Shown here: piece after piece, positions 54,438-63,281 of the stretch | Layout: each line of letters begins with the position of its first letter | How positions within the stretch are numbered: position 1 is the stretch's first letter | Assembly (NCBI RefSeq): GCF_001613245.1 | Contig: NZ_BDBZ01000016.1 | Span: 1-64,000 of the forward strand | From: Nocardia speluncae NBRC 108251 | Lineage (GTDB): Bacteria > Actinomycetota > Actinomycetes > Mycobacteriales > Mycobacteriaceae | Length of the DNA stretch: 64,000 nucleotides | Direction of reading: 5' to 3' | Notes under the pieces: model-generated | What the model was told of the DNA's origin: nothing | Seen by the model: the letters and a program-made list of their open reading frames with translations, nothing else | Database searches by the model: none | Program-made: the position numbers and the translations under genes

Positions 54438-55340
54438 GTGTCGGATGCCGAGATGATGGCCCGTGGTGAGGCGGCTCTACTGGGGCCCGCGCAAGTGCGG
54501 GAGCTGGCCGAGCGGCTCGGTGTCCGCCCGACCAAACAGCTGGGGCAGAACTTCGTGCACGACGGTAATACGGTCCGGCGGATCGTGACCGCGGCCGGTG
54601 TCGGGCGTGCGGATACGGTGCTCGAGGTGGGGCCGGGTCTGGGTTCGCTGACCCTGGCGCTACTGGATGTGGTGGATTCGGTGCTCGCTGTCGAGATCGA
54701 TCCCCTGCTGGCGGCCCAGTTGCCCGATACGGTCCGGGAGCGGGCCGCACCCCTGGCCGACCGGCTGACCGTGGTGCCCGGTGACGCGCTGCGGGTCCGT
54801 GCGGGTGAGTTGCCGGCCGCGCCGACCGCCCTGGTGGCGAACCTTCCCTACAACGTGGCCGTTCCGGTGCTACTGCACCTGCTGGCCGAATTCCCGAGTA
54901 TTGCTACGGCATTGGTGATGGTGCAGGCCGAGGTCGCGGATCGGCTGGCCGCGCCGCCGGGGGGCCGGGTGTACGGCGTGCCGAGTGTGAAGGCCGGTTT
55001 CTACGGCGCCGTGTCGAAGGCGGGGTCGGTGGGACGGCAGGTGTTCTGGCCGGTGCCGCAGGTGGAATCGGGGCTGGTGCGGGTGGACCGGTTTGCCGAA
55101 CCGCCCTGGCCGGTGGACGAATCGCATCGGCTGCGGGTATTCGAGGTGATCGATCTCGCCTTCGCGCAGCGCCGGAAAACGTTGCGGGCCGCGCTCGCGG
55201 GCTGGGCGGGTAGCCCGGCGGAGGCGGAACGGAGACTGCTCGCCGCGGGAATCGCGCCGACTGCGCGTGGGGAAACCCTCGACACTGCGGCCTTCGTTCG
55301 CCTCGCCGCGCAGGCCGGCGATCAGCTCGCCAGTTCGTAA
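54438..55340 (+). CDS. ksgA: 16S rRNA dimethyladenosine transferase
   Basis: 300 residues from GTG 54438. Dimethylates A1518 and A1519 of 16S rRNA. RrmA/ErmC-like SAM fold: [35 protein letters not shown] (SAM motif I), the catalytic [11 protein letters not shown] and [11 protein letters not shown], and a C-terminal helical domain ending [17 protein letters not shown]. Two further in-frame ATGs 5-6 codons downstream are possible starts. Its last 19 bases overlap convergent copZ. Confidence 0.95.
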   Translation: MSDAEMMARGEAALLGPAQVRELAERLGVRPTKQLGQNFVHDGNTVRRIVTAAGVGRADTVLEVGPGLGSLTLALLDVVDSVLAVEIDPLLAAQLPDTVRERAAPLADRLTVVPGDALRVRAGELPAAPTALVANLPYNVAVPVLLHLLAEFPSIATALVMVQAEVADRLAAPPGGRVYGVPSVKAGFYGAVSKAGSVGRQVFWPVPQVESGLVRVDRFAEPPWPVDESHRLRVFEVIDLAFAQRRKTLRAALAGWAGSPAEAERRLLAAGIAPTARGETLDTAAFVRLAAQAGDQLASS

Positions 55341-55531
55341 CCCGCTTCGTCCACTGCGGCCGCGATATCGGAATCGGCGATTTCCGCGGCGGTGTCGACC
55401 ACGACCCGGCCCGAGGCGAGATCGACATCCACACTGGTGACGCCGTCGATTTTGCCGATTTCCGTTTTCACCGCCTGGACGCAGTGGTCGCAGGTCATTC
55501 CGCTGACGGTGTAAGTGCTGGTGGTGGACAT
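55322..55531 (-). CDS. copZ: CopZ-like copper chaperone (HMA domain)
   Basis: 69 residues from ATG 55531 (GGAG 6 bases upstream). A single heavy-metal-associated fold: [18 protein letters not shown] with the copper ligands C14 and C17, [16 protein letters not shown] and a C-terminal [10 protein letters not shown]. CopZ carries Cu(I) to P-type ATPases or to CsoR. No copA or csoR gene is in the window, so it is an orphan copper chaperone under its own CsoR-type operator. It overlaps the 3' end of ksgA. Confidence 0.92.
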   Translation of the reverse strand: MSTTSTYTVSGMTCDHCVQAVKTEIGKIDGVTSVDVDLASGRVVVDTAAEIADSDIAAAVDEAGYELAS

Positions 55532-55575
55532 GGTGTCTCCTTCGCGTTCGGTGCTCTGCCGGGACGCCACGAATA

Positions 55576-55590
55576 TACCCCTGGGGGGTA
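55576..55590. promoter_or_regulatory. CsoR-type copper operator
   Basis: TACCCCTGGGGGGTA fits the CsoR pattern TACCC-N5-GGGTA exactly, 45 bases upstream of the copZ start. The Cu(I)-binding repressor CsoR should release it when copper rises. It lies between copZ and the divergent ispE. Confidence 0.72.
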
Positions 55591-55675
55591 AGTGGTCGCA
55601 AGAGTGCTGCGTCCCGGCCCGCTATCCGGTCTTCGGATGGTCCCCGCCCAACAGCACCTATTAGGCTTGGACACC

Positions 55676-56647
55676 GTGCTGTCCGTTGTGCCCAGTCCCG
55701 TCACCGTGCGGGCACCCTCGAAGGTCAACCTCCATCTGGGAGTAGGTGACCTGCGCGCCGACGGCTACCACGAGCTCACCACCGTTTTCCAGGCCCTGTC
55801 GCTCGCCGACGATCTGGAGATCGCACCCGCCAACTCGCTCACCCTGCGGGTCACCGGGGAAGGCGCGGCCGAAGTACCCACCGACCGCACCAATCTCGTC
55901 TGGAAGGCGGCAGTCCGGCTCGCCCAGCTGGCGGGCCGGCCACCACTGGTGGAGATCACCATCGACAAAGGCATTCCGGTAGCCGGGGGAATGGCCGGCG
56001 GCAGCGCCGACGCGGCCGCCACGCTGGTGGGACTGAACGAGCTCTGGGAACTGGGGCTGCATCGGGACGAACTCGCCGCGGTGGCTGCCGAACTGGGCAG
56101 CGACGTGCCCTTCGCCCTGCACGGCGGGACCGCGCTCGGTACCGGCCGTGGGGAACGCCTGCTTCCGGTGCTCTCGCGCAATTCATTCCATTGGGTGCTG
56201 GCCCTGGCGAAGGGCGGACTGTCCACTCCGGAGGTCTTCACCGAGCTCGATCGGCTCCGTGTCCAGGGCGAGCCCCCGCGCCTCGGCGAACCCCAGGCCC
56301 TCATGCAGGCCCTGGCCTCCGGAGACGCGCACCAGCTCGCCCCGCTGCTCGGCAACGACCTGCAGGTCGCGGCCGTCTCACTACGCCCCGACCTGCGTCG
56401 CACGCTCCGCGCCGGGGTAGAGGCCGGCGCGCTGGCCGGCCTGGTGTCGGGTTCCGGCCCGACCTGCGCCTTCCTCTGCGAAACCACGGAATCGGCCGTC
56501 GCGGTCGCGGCGGAACTCTCCGGCGCCGGAGTCGCCCGCAGTGTGCGTACGGCGACCGGTCCGGTGCCGGGAGCACGCATAACCGGCCAGGAAGAACCGC
56601 ATCACCCCTCCCCGGAACCGCCGGCCCCCGGGCCACGCCGGGCATGA
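55676..56647 (+). CDS. ispE: 4-diphosphocytidyl-2-C-methyl-D-erythritol kinase
   Basis: 323 residues from GTG 55676. GHMP kinase of the MEP isoprenoid pathway. Motifs: [24 protein letters not shown] at the start (split here), the ATP loop [40 protein letters not shown] and the C-terminal [13 protein letters not shown]. The last ~20 residues ([18 protein letters not shown]) are an extra Pro-rich tail. Same order as ksgA-ispE (Rv1010-Rv1011). Confidence 0.95.
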   Translation: MLSVVPSPVTVRAPSKVNLHLGVGDLRADGYHELTTVFQALSLADDLEIAPANSLTLRVTGEGAAEVPTDRTNLVWKAAVRLAQLAGRPPLVEITIDKGIPVAGGMAGGSADAAATLVGLNELWELGLHRDELAAVAAELGSDVPFALHGGTALGTGRGERLLPVLSRNSFHWVLALAKGGLSTPEVFTELDRLRVQGEPPRLGEPQALMQALASGDAHQLAPLLGNDLQVAAVSLRPDLRRTLRAGVEAGALAGLVSGSGPTCAFLCETTESAVAVAAELSGAGVARSVRTATGPVPGARITGQEEPHHPSPEPPAPGPRRA

Positions 56648-57093
56648 TCCGTTCGGCCTGGCATCGAGTGGGCCGACCACCTACCGCAAGGTGGCTCCCG
56701 GAACCCTCCGGCGCCACGGTCTCGTCGGCTGCGGAGCCGGCGAGGCCGGTTGCCACGGCGCAGTCCGCGCGGATGGCTTTGGTATCGAGCCGGCTCGAAT
56801 CCGGTGTAGCGGAGCGCGCCGCGCGCCCGGATATCCACGATCCGTCGGCGAGGTTTCCCGGCGCGGCCGGCTCGCCGGTGAGCATTGGAACTGCTCGTTC
56901 GGCGGGTCGGTTCCGGGCCGACCCGCCGTCGTGCAGAGAGCACGGTGTGCTGCGACCGGGCGGTGGGCCGCGGCCGACCGGATCCCTCGGCCGGGCAGTG
57001 CTCGCCCCCGGCGGCGGCCGGCCGATGCGGGGGGCTCGATAGGCTGGTCGGGGTCGCGTATCGGCGTGGCCGGCAGCGGAGGCGGAAGGATTC
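56648..57093. other. 446-base gap between ispE and the ABC-F gene
   Basis: No supportable gene on either strand: open frames here are GC-driven shadows with Arg/Gly/Pro-rich products and no ribosome site, and a stretch GGCTCGAATCC near 56800 looks like a tRNA T-loop but has no matching acceptor. Promoter of the ABC-F gene should be in the last 100 bases. Confidence 0.55.
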
Positions 57094-58908
57094 ATGTCCA
57101 ACCTGATCAATCTCGAACAGGTCAGCAAGAGTTTCGGGATCAAACCACTGCTCGACGGGGTCTCGCTGGGGGTGCATGCGGGCGAGCGGATCGGGGTGGT
57201 CGGTCTGAACGGTGGCGGTAAGACCACGCTGCTCGAGGTGCTGACCGGGCTCGAGGAGCCGGACGGCGGCCGGGTCAGCCGGCTCGGTGGACTGCGGATG
57301 GCCGTGGTCACCCAGCGCGGGGTGCTGCCCGAGGGCGCGACGATCGGCGAGGTGGTGCTCGCCGGTTTGGCCGACGACGCGCCGACCGGGGATATCGCCG
57401 AACACGAATGGGCCGCGGATCCCCGGATCCGTTCGGTACTCGACGGGATCGGGATCGCCGGGCTGGGCCTGGACACCACCGTGACGAATCTGTCCGGTGG
57501 GGAACGCCGCCGGGTCGCGCTGGCCGCTGCCCTGGTGCGCGATCTGGACCTGCTGGTACTCGACGAACCGACCAACCACCTCGATGTCGAGGGTGTGCAG
57601 TGGCTGGCCGAACATCTGCTGGCCCGGCGCAGCGCGTTGGTCGTGGTCACCCACGATCGCTGGTTCCTCGACACCGTCGCGACCCGCACCTGGGAAGTGG
57701 TGGGCGGCCGGGTGGAAACCTACGAGGGCGGATACGGCGACTGGATCTTCGCGCGGGCCGAACGTGCCCGGCAGTCCGATTCCACCGAGGCCAGGCGGCG
57801 GAACCTGGCGCGTAAGGAACTGGCCTGGTTGCGGCGGGGCCCGCAGGCCCGCACCTCCAAGCCGCGTTACCGGGTGGAGGCCGCGGAGGCGTTGATCGCC
57901 GATGTCCCGCCCCCGCGCGACACCGTGTCGCTGGCTTCGTTCGCGAAGAAGCGGCTGGGCCGGGTGGTGGTGGAACTCGAGGACACCACGCTCTCCACAC
58001 CCGACGGCCGCGAACTGGTCCGGGATCTGACCTGGCGGCTGGCTCCCGGTGAGCGGGTCGGCCTGGTGGGCGTGAACGGGTCGGGTAAGACCACCTTGCT
58101 GCGGGCGCTGGCCGGTGACGTGGAACCGGTCGCGGGGAAACGAGTGCAGGGGCAGACCGTGCGGATCGGCTGGCTGCGGCAGGAACTCGACGATCTTCCC
58201 ATCGAGATGCGGGTGCTCGAGGCCGTCCAGGAGATCGCCATGCGGATCACCCTCGGGGAGGGGAGCAAGGCGCTGGAACTGTCCGCCGGCCAGCTCGCGG
58301 AACGGCTCGGATTCACTCCGGCCCGCCAGCGCACGCCGGTTCGGGATCTCTCTGGTGGCGAACGCCGCCGGTTGCAGCTCACCCGCATTCTCATGTCGGA
58401 GCCGAATGTGCTGCTGCTCGACGAACCCACCAACGACCTCGATATCGATACCCTCCAGCAGTTGGAGGACCTGCTCGACAACTGGGCCGGGACGCTGGTG
58501 GTGATCAGCCACGATCGGTACCTGATCGAGCGGATTTGCGACAGCACCTGGGCGTTGTTCGGCGACGGTGAGCTCACCAACCTGCCCGGCGGAATCACCC
58601 AATATTTGGCCCGGCGGGCCGAACTCGAGGCCGGGGACACGGCCCGGCAGGCAGCCTCGGCATCCGCGAACCGAGCCGAGGCGTCGCAAACCGATTCGGC
58701 GGCCTACCGCGCAGCCCGTAAGGAACTCACCCGCCTGGAACGCGCCATCGACAAACTCGGCGAACGTGAGGTGAAGTTGCACACCGCGCTCGCCGCCGCC
58801 GCGACCGAGCCCGAGAAACTGATCACTCTCGGCGCCGAGCTGAAAGAAGTGCAGGCGCAGAAGGAAACCGCCGAGGAACGCTGGATGGAACTCGCCGATC
58901 AGGCATGA
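57094..58908 (+). CDS. ABC-F family ATPase (Uup type)
   Basis: 604 residues, two ABC ATPase domains in one chain and no membrane segment. First Walker A GLNGGGKTT at 37-45 and signature NLSGGERRR; second Walker A GVNGSGKTT and signature DLSGGERRR; each with LDEPTNHLD/LDEPTNDLD. Between them is the interdomain linker (about 220-300) and at the end a ~75-residue coiled-coil (AARKELTRLERAIDKLGERE), the mark of Uup. ABC-F proteins act on stalled ribosomes; Uup types also affect DNA precision. Start ATG after CGGAAGGA. Confidence 0.93.
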   Translation: MSNLINLEQVSKSFGIKPLLDGVSLGVHAGERIGVVGLNGGGKTTLLEVLTGLEEPDGGRVSRLGGLRMAVVTQRGVLPEGATIGEVVLAGLADDAPTGDIAEHEWAADPRIRSVLDGIGIAGLGLDTTVTNLSGGERRRVALAAALVRDLDLLVLDEPTNHLDVEGVQWLAEHLLARRSALVVVTHDRWFLDTVATRTWEVVGGRVETYEGGYGDWIFARAERARQSDSTEARRRNLARKELAWLRRGPQARTSKPRYRVEAAEALIADVPPPRDTVSLASFAKKRLGRVVVELEDTTLSTPDGRELVRDLTWRLAPGERVGLVGVNGSGKTTLLRALAGDVEPVAGKRVQGQTVRIGWLRQELDDLPIEMRVLEAVQEIAMRITLGEGSKALELSAGQLAERLGFTPARQRTPVRDLSGGERRRLQLTRILMSEPNVLLLDEPTNDLDIDTLQQLEDLLDNWAGTLVVISHDRYLIERICDSTWALFGDGELTNLPGGITQYLARRAELEAGDTARQAASASANRAEASQTDSAAYRAARKELTRLERAIDKLGEREVKLHTALAAAATEPEKLITLGAELKEVQAQKETAEERWMELADQA

Positions 58909-58916
58909 GTGGCGTG

Positions 58917-59774
58917 TCAGGGGGTCCCGGTGGCGGGACCCTCCTCGCCGGCGATGGGCAGGCTGGTCTGCACGAATTCGCCGCCGAAGCTGGTGAGTGC
59001 GATTCCCCGGTGCTGGAGTTTGCCGCGCCCGCCTGCCTGTTTCAGCAGGTCCGTCACCGCTGTCTGGGCTTCCAGGAGCTGATAGCGCTCCGGGGTGCCC
59101 ACCGGTTCCGTCAATGCCTCGATCAGACCCACCCGCCGCAAGTTGTTCAGATAGCGCTGGACCCGTTCCGGATGCCGGAGCCCCGCATTCTCACCGATCA
59201 TGCTCACCCCGAGATCGCCCGCCCCGGAGCGCGTTTCCCCGGATCGGCGGGCGCGCCGCGAGGAACGGCCGCCGCGTACGGTGACCGTCGGCTGCGGCCC
59301 GTCGAGGCGGAGCAACCGCAGGATGCGGGCTTCGTCGGAGGTGAGTTCGGCCAGAATCCGGGCGAACGCCGGATGTCCCTCGTCGGGCGCCCGTGTGCTC
59401 GCGGCCAGGCGCAGCAGCGCCGCGCCCTGTTCCCGCAGTGATCGTTCCGTCGGGGAGGCGGTGGCGGACGACTCTGTGGCGGTGACTCCGAGCGCCAGGC
59501 GCAGTGCTTCCCGGATCTGCCGGGTCGCATCGGTGCGGATCTCGGTGGGCGGCTGCCCGGCCATACTGCCGCGTACCACCGTCTCGGTGACGTCCAGCGC
59601 GGTGTGCACACCCCACCGAGCGGTGCCGGACACTACCGAGGCCGCGACCCGCGCGACTCCGCTCACGGCGCGCACCGCCGCGACAGGACCGATGGGCCCC
59701 ACCGGATCGCGGCGTTCGCTCGGACCTGGTTCGTCCTGCTCGCCGGTATCCCGGGATTCCTCGTTCACAGCCAT
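58917..59774 (-). CDS. Abi-alpha (DUF4393-like) protein, copy 1
   Basis: 285 residues from ATG 59774 (MAVNEESRDTG). A short acidic start, then ASVVSGTARWGVHTALDVTETVV, LREQGAALLRLAA, HPAFARILAELTSDEARILRLLRLDGPQPTVTVR and a C-terminal LIEALTEPVG...YQLLEAQTAV...GIALTSFGGEFVQTSLP. The DEARIL-LLL-dGPQP block and the closing LTxFGxxF are shared with copy 2 at 61314. The same domain type is called Abi-alpha, named for abortive infection. Its start overlaps the DUF445 gene by 10 bases. Actual function is unknown. Confidence 0.72.
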   Translation of the reverse strand: MAVNEESRDTGEQDEPGPSERRDPVGPIGPVAAVRAVSGVARVAASVVSGTARWGVHTALDVTETVVRGSMAGQPPTEIRTDATRQIREALRLALGVTATESSATASPTERSLREQGAALLRLAASTRAPDEGHPAFARILAELTSDEARILRLLRLDGPQPTVTVRGGRSSRRARRSGETRSGAGDLGVSMIGENAGLRHPERVQRYLNNLRRVGLIEALTEPVGTPERYQLLEAQTAVTDLLKQAGGRGKLQHRGIALTSFGGEFVQTSLPIAGEEGPATGTP

Positions 59775-61087
59775 GTGGTCGCCACCCCCGTTCCGAACAC
59801 CAGGATATGCGCGTATCCCGCGAACAGCCCGAGGACGCCGCCGTGCACGAACAGCAGCCATTCGTCCTGTTTGATGGCCGAGCGCAACATATCGACGAAA
59901 TCGTTCGGTGAGAGCTCCGACATCTGTTTGGCGATGTAGGCGCCGATCTGTTTGCCCTGGCGTTCGTTGAAATCGGCGTCGGCGAACGCCAGTGGTGCGA
60001 TGGCCATCGCCTCGGAGGTCAGGGTCTGGGTCAGTGTTTTGTAGTCGCGGTTGCCGAGTACCAGTTTCACCGCGCCGCGCGCCGGGCCCAGGGCACGATC
60101 GGCGGCCGGTCGCAAAGTGTCTTCCAGCATCTGCAGGGTGCGATCCGATTTGGGTCCGTTGAGCAGTTCGTCACCGATATTGGCGACCGTCATCACCTGG
60201 GTGGATACGAGTTCGGCGTAACCGTCGGTGATTTCGTTCTGCCGTTTGATCAGCAGACCCTGCCGCCACGGGCACCACCATTTCGGCTCGGCGGGAGCGA
60301 AGATCATATTCAGGCCCACCCAGTTGACCACCCAGCCGATGATCACCCCGCCGATCGGCAGGACCGCCAATGTCGGCCACCCGGTCGTTTGCAGGATCAC
60401 GACCAGCACCACCCCCATGGGGGCGCCGAAATAGAGACCGAAATTCTGCATGAACCGCAGTTCTTTGGCACCCAGCACCTGGAACAGCTGGTTGAGCAGC
60501 TGGGGCCGCGCCTGGAAATAACGGATCACCATCTGTTTGACGTCGAGCAGCTGATCGATGTTCGCGCCCAGTTCATCGGTGAGTTCGCGCAGAATATCCG
60601 GCAGTTGCTGGCGGACCCGCGCGTGCACCATCTCCCGGAGCGGGGACGGCAGGTTGTACCAGAGCTGCGGATGGTCGCGGCGCAGGATGTTCTCGACGAT
60701 ATCGTGTATCTGGGTTTCGGCGGTGAGCGCGAGATGCTCGGCGAGCGCGTCCGGTTCCAGTTCACGATAGAAATCGCCGACATTGCCGAGTTTCGAAAGC
60801 CCTTTGTCCACCGCGATACTGGCCATTTTGTCGGCTCGTGACGGCACGATGCCCTGCCAGCCGAAGCGGCCGTCGTGGCTCAGCAGCGGCAGGATCTGGA
60901 TCCGCTTGGGCAGGTACGGGTACAGATACCGCAGGCCGGGGACCCGGATACCGTGAAAGGCGATCGGCCGGAACAGCATCAGCACACCGGTCCAGTTGGT
61001 GACGTAACCGATGACGCCGGTGAACAGCGGAATGGTCAGTAATTCCAGGAGGATCGTCGGGTGCACCCCGAACACGCTCTCCAACAC
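59765..61087 (-). CDS. DUF445 membrane protein
   Basis: 440 residues from GTG 61087, 7 bases after GGAGG; longer starts to 61123 are less supported. N-terminal membrane segment with PLFTGVIGYVTNWTGVLMLFRP, a second pair of segments (about 225-275, GVVLVVILQTTGWPTLAVLP then GGVIIGWVVNWVGLNMIF) and a C-terminal segment (LLFVHGGVLGLFAGYAHILVFG). The repeated 'GYVTNWTGVLMLFRP / GWVVNWVGLNMIFAP' is the DUF445 signature. Function unknown. It is translationally coupled to Abi-alpha copy 1 and divergent to copy 2. Confidence 0.9.
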   Translation of the reverse strand: MLESVFGVHPTILLELLTIPLFTGVIGYVTNWTGVLMLFRPIAFHGIRVPGLRYLYPYLPKRIQILPLLSHDGRFGWQGIVPSRADKMASIAVDKGLSKLGNVGDFYRELEPDALAEHLALTAETQIHDIVENILRRDHPQLWYNLPSPLREMVHARVRQQLPDILRELTDELGANIDQLLDVKQMVIRYFQARPQLLNQLFQVLGAKELRFMQNFGLYFGAPMGVVLVVILQTTGWPTLAVLPIGGVIIGWVVNWVGLNMIFAPAEPKWWCPWRQGLLIKRQNEITDGYAELVSTQVMTVANIGDELLNGPKSDRTLQMLEDTLRPAADRALGPARGAVKLVLGNRDYKTLTQTLTSEAMAIAPLAFADADFNERQGKQIGAYIAKQMSELSPNDFVDMLRSAIKQDEWLLFVHGGVLGLFAGYAHILVFGTGVATTWL

Positions 61088-61313
61088 GACACACCCTCCT
61101 GCTCCCGGTGATCGCCGCCTCACCGGGACTTCAAATTAGCACCACAGCCGACCGGGACCGCGCTGCGGCGGGCCTCCCACCGGCAGCGCGACCGGCCGCG
61201 ACACATTAGTGTCTCAGACGTGAGCCGGATCCATGGTCCGGCGCGGGGCTATCACCGGAGATGGGCAATAATCGGTGAGCGGGATTCGTTCATCTGGCGA
61301 TATCGGAGTAGAC

Positions 61314-62294
61314 GTGGCAGACGACAGGACCGGACAGGAGTTCACCTGGACCGGTTCCCGGCCTGTGCAATGGAGTCCGCCGGTCGGCACCGGCCCGGGT
61401 CCGGCGGCGAAGGCGAGTCCCGACCCGGCGGATGTCGCCCGCCGTCCGCCGTCGAGTGTCGAGCGCAGCGCCGATGTCGAGCAGCGGCAGATCAGCAACG
61501 AGGCCCGGCTCATCCGCGGGGTTTTCCGCGCGGCCGGGGTCGCCGCCGGCACCGTGGTGCGCAGTGGGCAGTGGGCGGCGAACACGTCCTTCGAGGTCAC
61601 TCGGGAGATCACCCAGGCGGCCTTGGACGGGGAGTCCTCGGCCGAGATCGCCGAGCGCACCGGTAACGCGCTGCGGTCCATCGCGCGCAGCGCGCTCGGG
61701 GTCACCGAGGGCTCGGTGCGCGAAATCGTCAGCTATGTGCCGACCGGGCAGGCCTCCGGGCAGCAGACGGTGGCGGTGGGTTCGTACATGCGTTCGGCCA
61801 CCGTCGCCGAACTCCGTAAACGCGGGGACGCGCTGCTGGCCCGTTCGGCCGACGTCTACTTCACCGAAGAGGTGCATCCCGCCTACGACCGGATTCTCGA
61901 CGAACTTGCCCCGGATGAAGCCCGCATCCTGCGCTATATGGCCCTCAACGGCCCACAGCCGACGGTCGACGTCCGCACCAACCGCCCGCTGGGTATCGGA
62001 TCCGAGCTGATCTCCGGTGGGCTGACCTCGGTACCGGAGCAGGCCGGTGTGCGCTATATAGACCGGGCCCGGTCGTATCTGATCAACCTCAGCCGGCTGG
62101 GCCTGACCCATAATTCCGACGATCCTGTGGTGTTGAGCCGGTATATGGTGCTCGAGGTCCAGCCGATCGTGGAAGACGCTTTGAAAAAGGCGGGCCGAGC
62201 CCCGAAAATCGTGCGCAAAAGTCTGCGCCTGACGGAATTCGGCGAGGATTTCTGCCGTACCTGTTTCACCATGGGCAACGGCCAGCAGTTCTGA
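61314..62294 (+). CDS. Abi-alpha (DUF4393-like) protein, copy 2
   Basis: 326 residues from GTG 61314, 5 bases after GGAG; GTG 61275 is a less likely start. A hydrophilic N-terminus (TWTGSRPVQWSPPVGTGPG), then RLIRGVFRAAGVAAGTVVRSGQ (a weak amphipathic or membrane-proximal helix), AELRKRGDALLARSA, HPAYDRILDELAPDEARILRYMALNGPQPTVDVR, and SLRLTEFGEDFCRTCF at the end. It is collinear with copy 1, about 40 residues longer, and divergent to the DUF445 gene that separates them. Confidence 0.72.
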   Translation: MADDRTGQEFTWTGSRPVQWSPPVGTGPGPAAKASPDPADVARRPPSSVERSADVEQRQISNEARLIRGVFRAAGVAAGTVVRSGQWAANTSFEVTREITQAALDGESSAEIAERTGNALRSIARSALGVTEGSVREIVSYVPTGQASGQQTVAVGSYMRSATVAELRKRGDALLARSADVYFTEEVHPAYDRILDELAPDEARILRYMALNGPQPTVDVRTNRPLGIGSELISGGLTSVPEQAGVRYIDRARSYLINLSRLGLTHNSDDPVVLSRYMVLEVQPIVEDALKKAGRAPKIVRKSLRLTEFGEDFCRTCFTMGNGQQF

Positions 62295-62456
62295 CAACCA
62301 GCCTCCCACGGTCACAGAACGCGGCCCGAATCTGCCCGAAAACTACCGCTGACCGGCCCGGATTCGACTCCCGTAATATCGCCGACGCTGGATAGCAATC
62401 CGATACAGATCTGAATAGCCTCCCAATTTGTCCATTTCAGGTGGGATGGTGGAGTT

Positions 62457-63278
62457 ATGGACCAGGGCGAGGAGCGCAACGATCCGGGGCCGGACCCGGG
62501 TGGTTTTCCCCGGCGACCGGGCCAGAACAGTGACACTGCGGCCTTCTCCGGTGCCGCGCTCGCGGCGGCGCTGGGCGCCGGACTGGATATTTCACTCCCG
62601 CCGCGGCTCGAACCCGAAACGGATGTGCCGTTGACCATGGGACCCGCACGACCGAACCCCTCGCCCTCGACGACACCCACCGTGTCGGAGGATGTCCTGG
62701 AGATCCATCGCCTCAAGTTCCGCTATGTCCGGGCGCTGGACAGCAAACTCTGGGAGGACTTCGCCGAGACGATGATCCCGGAGGCCACAGCCACCTACAG
62801 CGAATACCTGCAGTTCGAGTCCCGGGAAGCGTTCTTGACTTTCCTGCGCAACACCCTGGGCCCGCATGTCATCACCGAGCACCGCTGCGATCATCCCGAG
62901 ATCGATGTGAACGGCGATCGGGCCGATGGCGTCTGGTATCTCTCCGATACGGTGCTGATTCCCGAGAACAATATGCTGCTGCGCGGTGCCGCCTTCTACA
63001 CCGACGAATACGTCCGCTGCGACGACGGCCACTGGCGGATCGCGCACACGGGCTACGAACGCACCTACGAGGTGGTGCTCTCGCTCAGCGATCTGCCCAG
63101 TCTGCGGCTGACAGCCAACCGGTGGGGGCTGATCCAGCAGTCGGACGGCGTCGAAGCCGTCGAACGCGACCCGCGCGAGACCGCGAGGCGCGACGAGACG
63201 CCCGAGGAGTCCATCGGCGGCAGCAATCAGCAGTATCCGGCTTCCGAGCACCGGGCGTTCGGCCCGCGAACCGCGTAA
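62457..63278 (+). CDS. NTF2/SnoaL-like protein
   Basis: 273 residues. N-terminal ~75 residues are Pro/Gly/Asp rich with one short hydrophobic part (SGAALAAALGAGLDISL); the rest is an NTF2-like (SnoaL) fold: VLEIHRLKFRYVRALDSKLWEDFAET, ITEHRCDHPEIDVNGDRADGVWYL, YTDEYVRCDDGHWRIAHTGYERTYE. This resembles dehydratase/isomerase-type SnoaL proteins in actinobacteria, but the catalytic residues cannot be judged. The C-terminus (about 225-273) is disordered. Convergent with prfC. Confidence 0.75.
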   Translation: MDQGEERNDPGPDPGGFPRRPGQNSDTAAFSGAALAAALGAGLDISLPPRLEPETDVPLTMGPARPNPSPSTTPTVSEDVLEIHRLKFRYVRALDSKLWEDFAETMIPEATATYSEYLQFESREAFLTFLRNTLGPHVITEHRCDHPEIDVNGDRADGVWYLSDTVLIPENNMLLRGAAFYTDEYVRCDDGHWRIAHTGYERTYEVVLSLSDLPSLRLTANRWGLIQQSDGVEAVERDPRETARRDETPEESIGGSNQQYPASEHRAFGPRTA

Positions 63279-63281
63279 TTC

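Noticed and set aside
56795..56815. GGCTCGAATCC stretch like a tRNA T-arm downstream of ispE
   Set aside because: No matching acceptor, D-arm or anticodon stem can be built 60 bases upstream; isolated similarity.
56602..58782. 726-codon minus-strand frame opposite the ABC-F gene
   Set aside because: Antisense shadow caused by high GC at third positions; the plus strand encodes a clear two-domain ABC-F protein.
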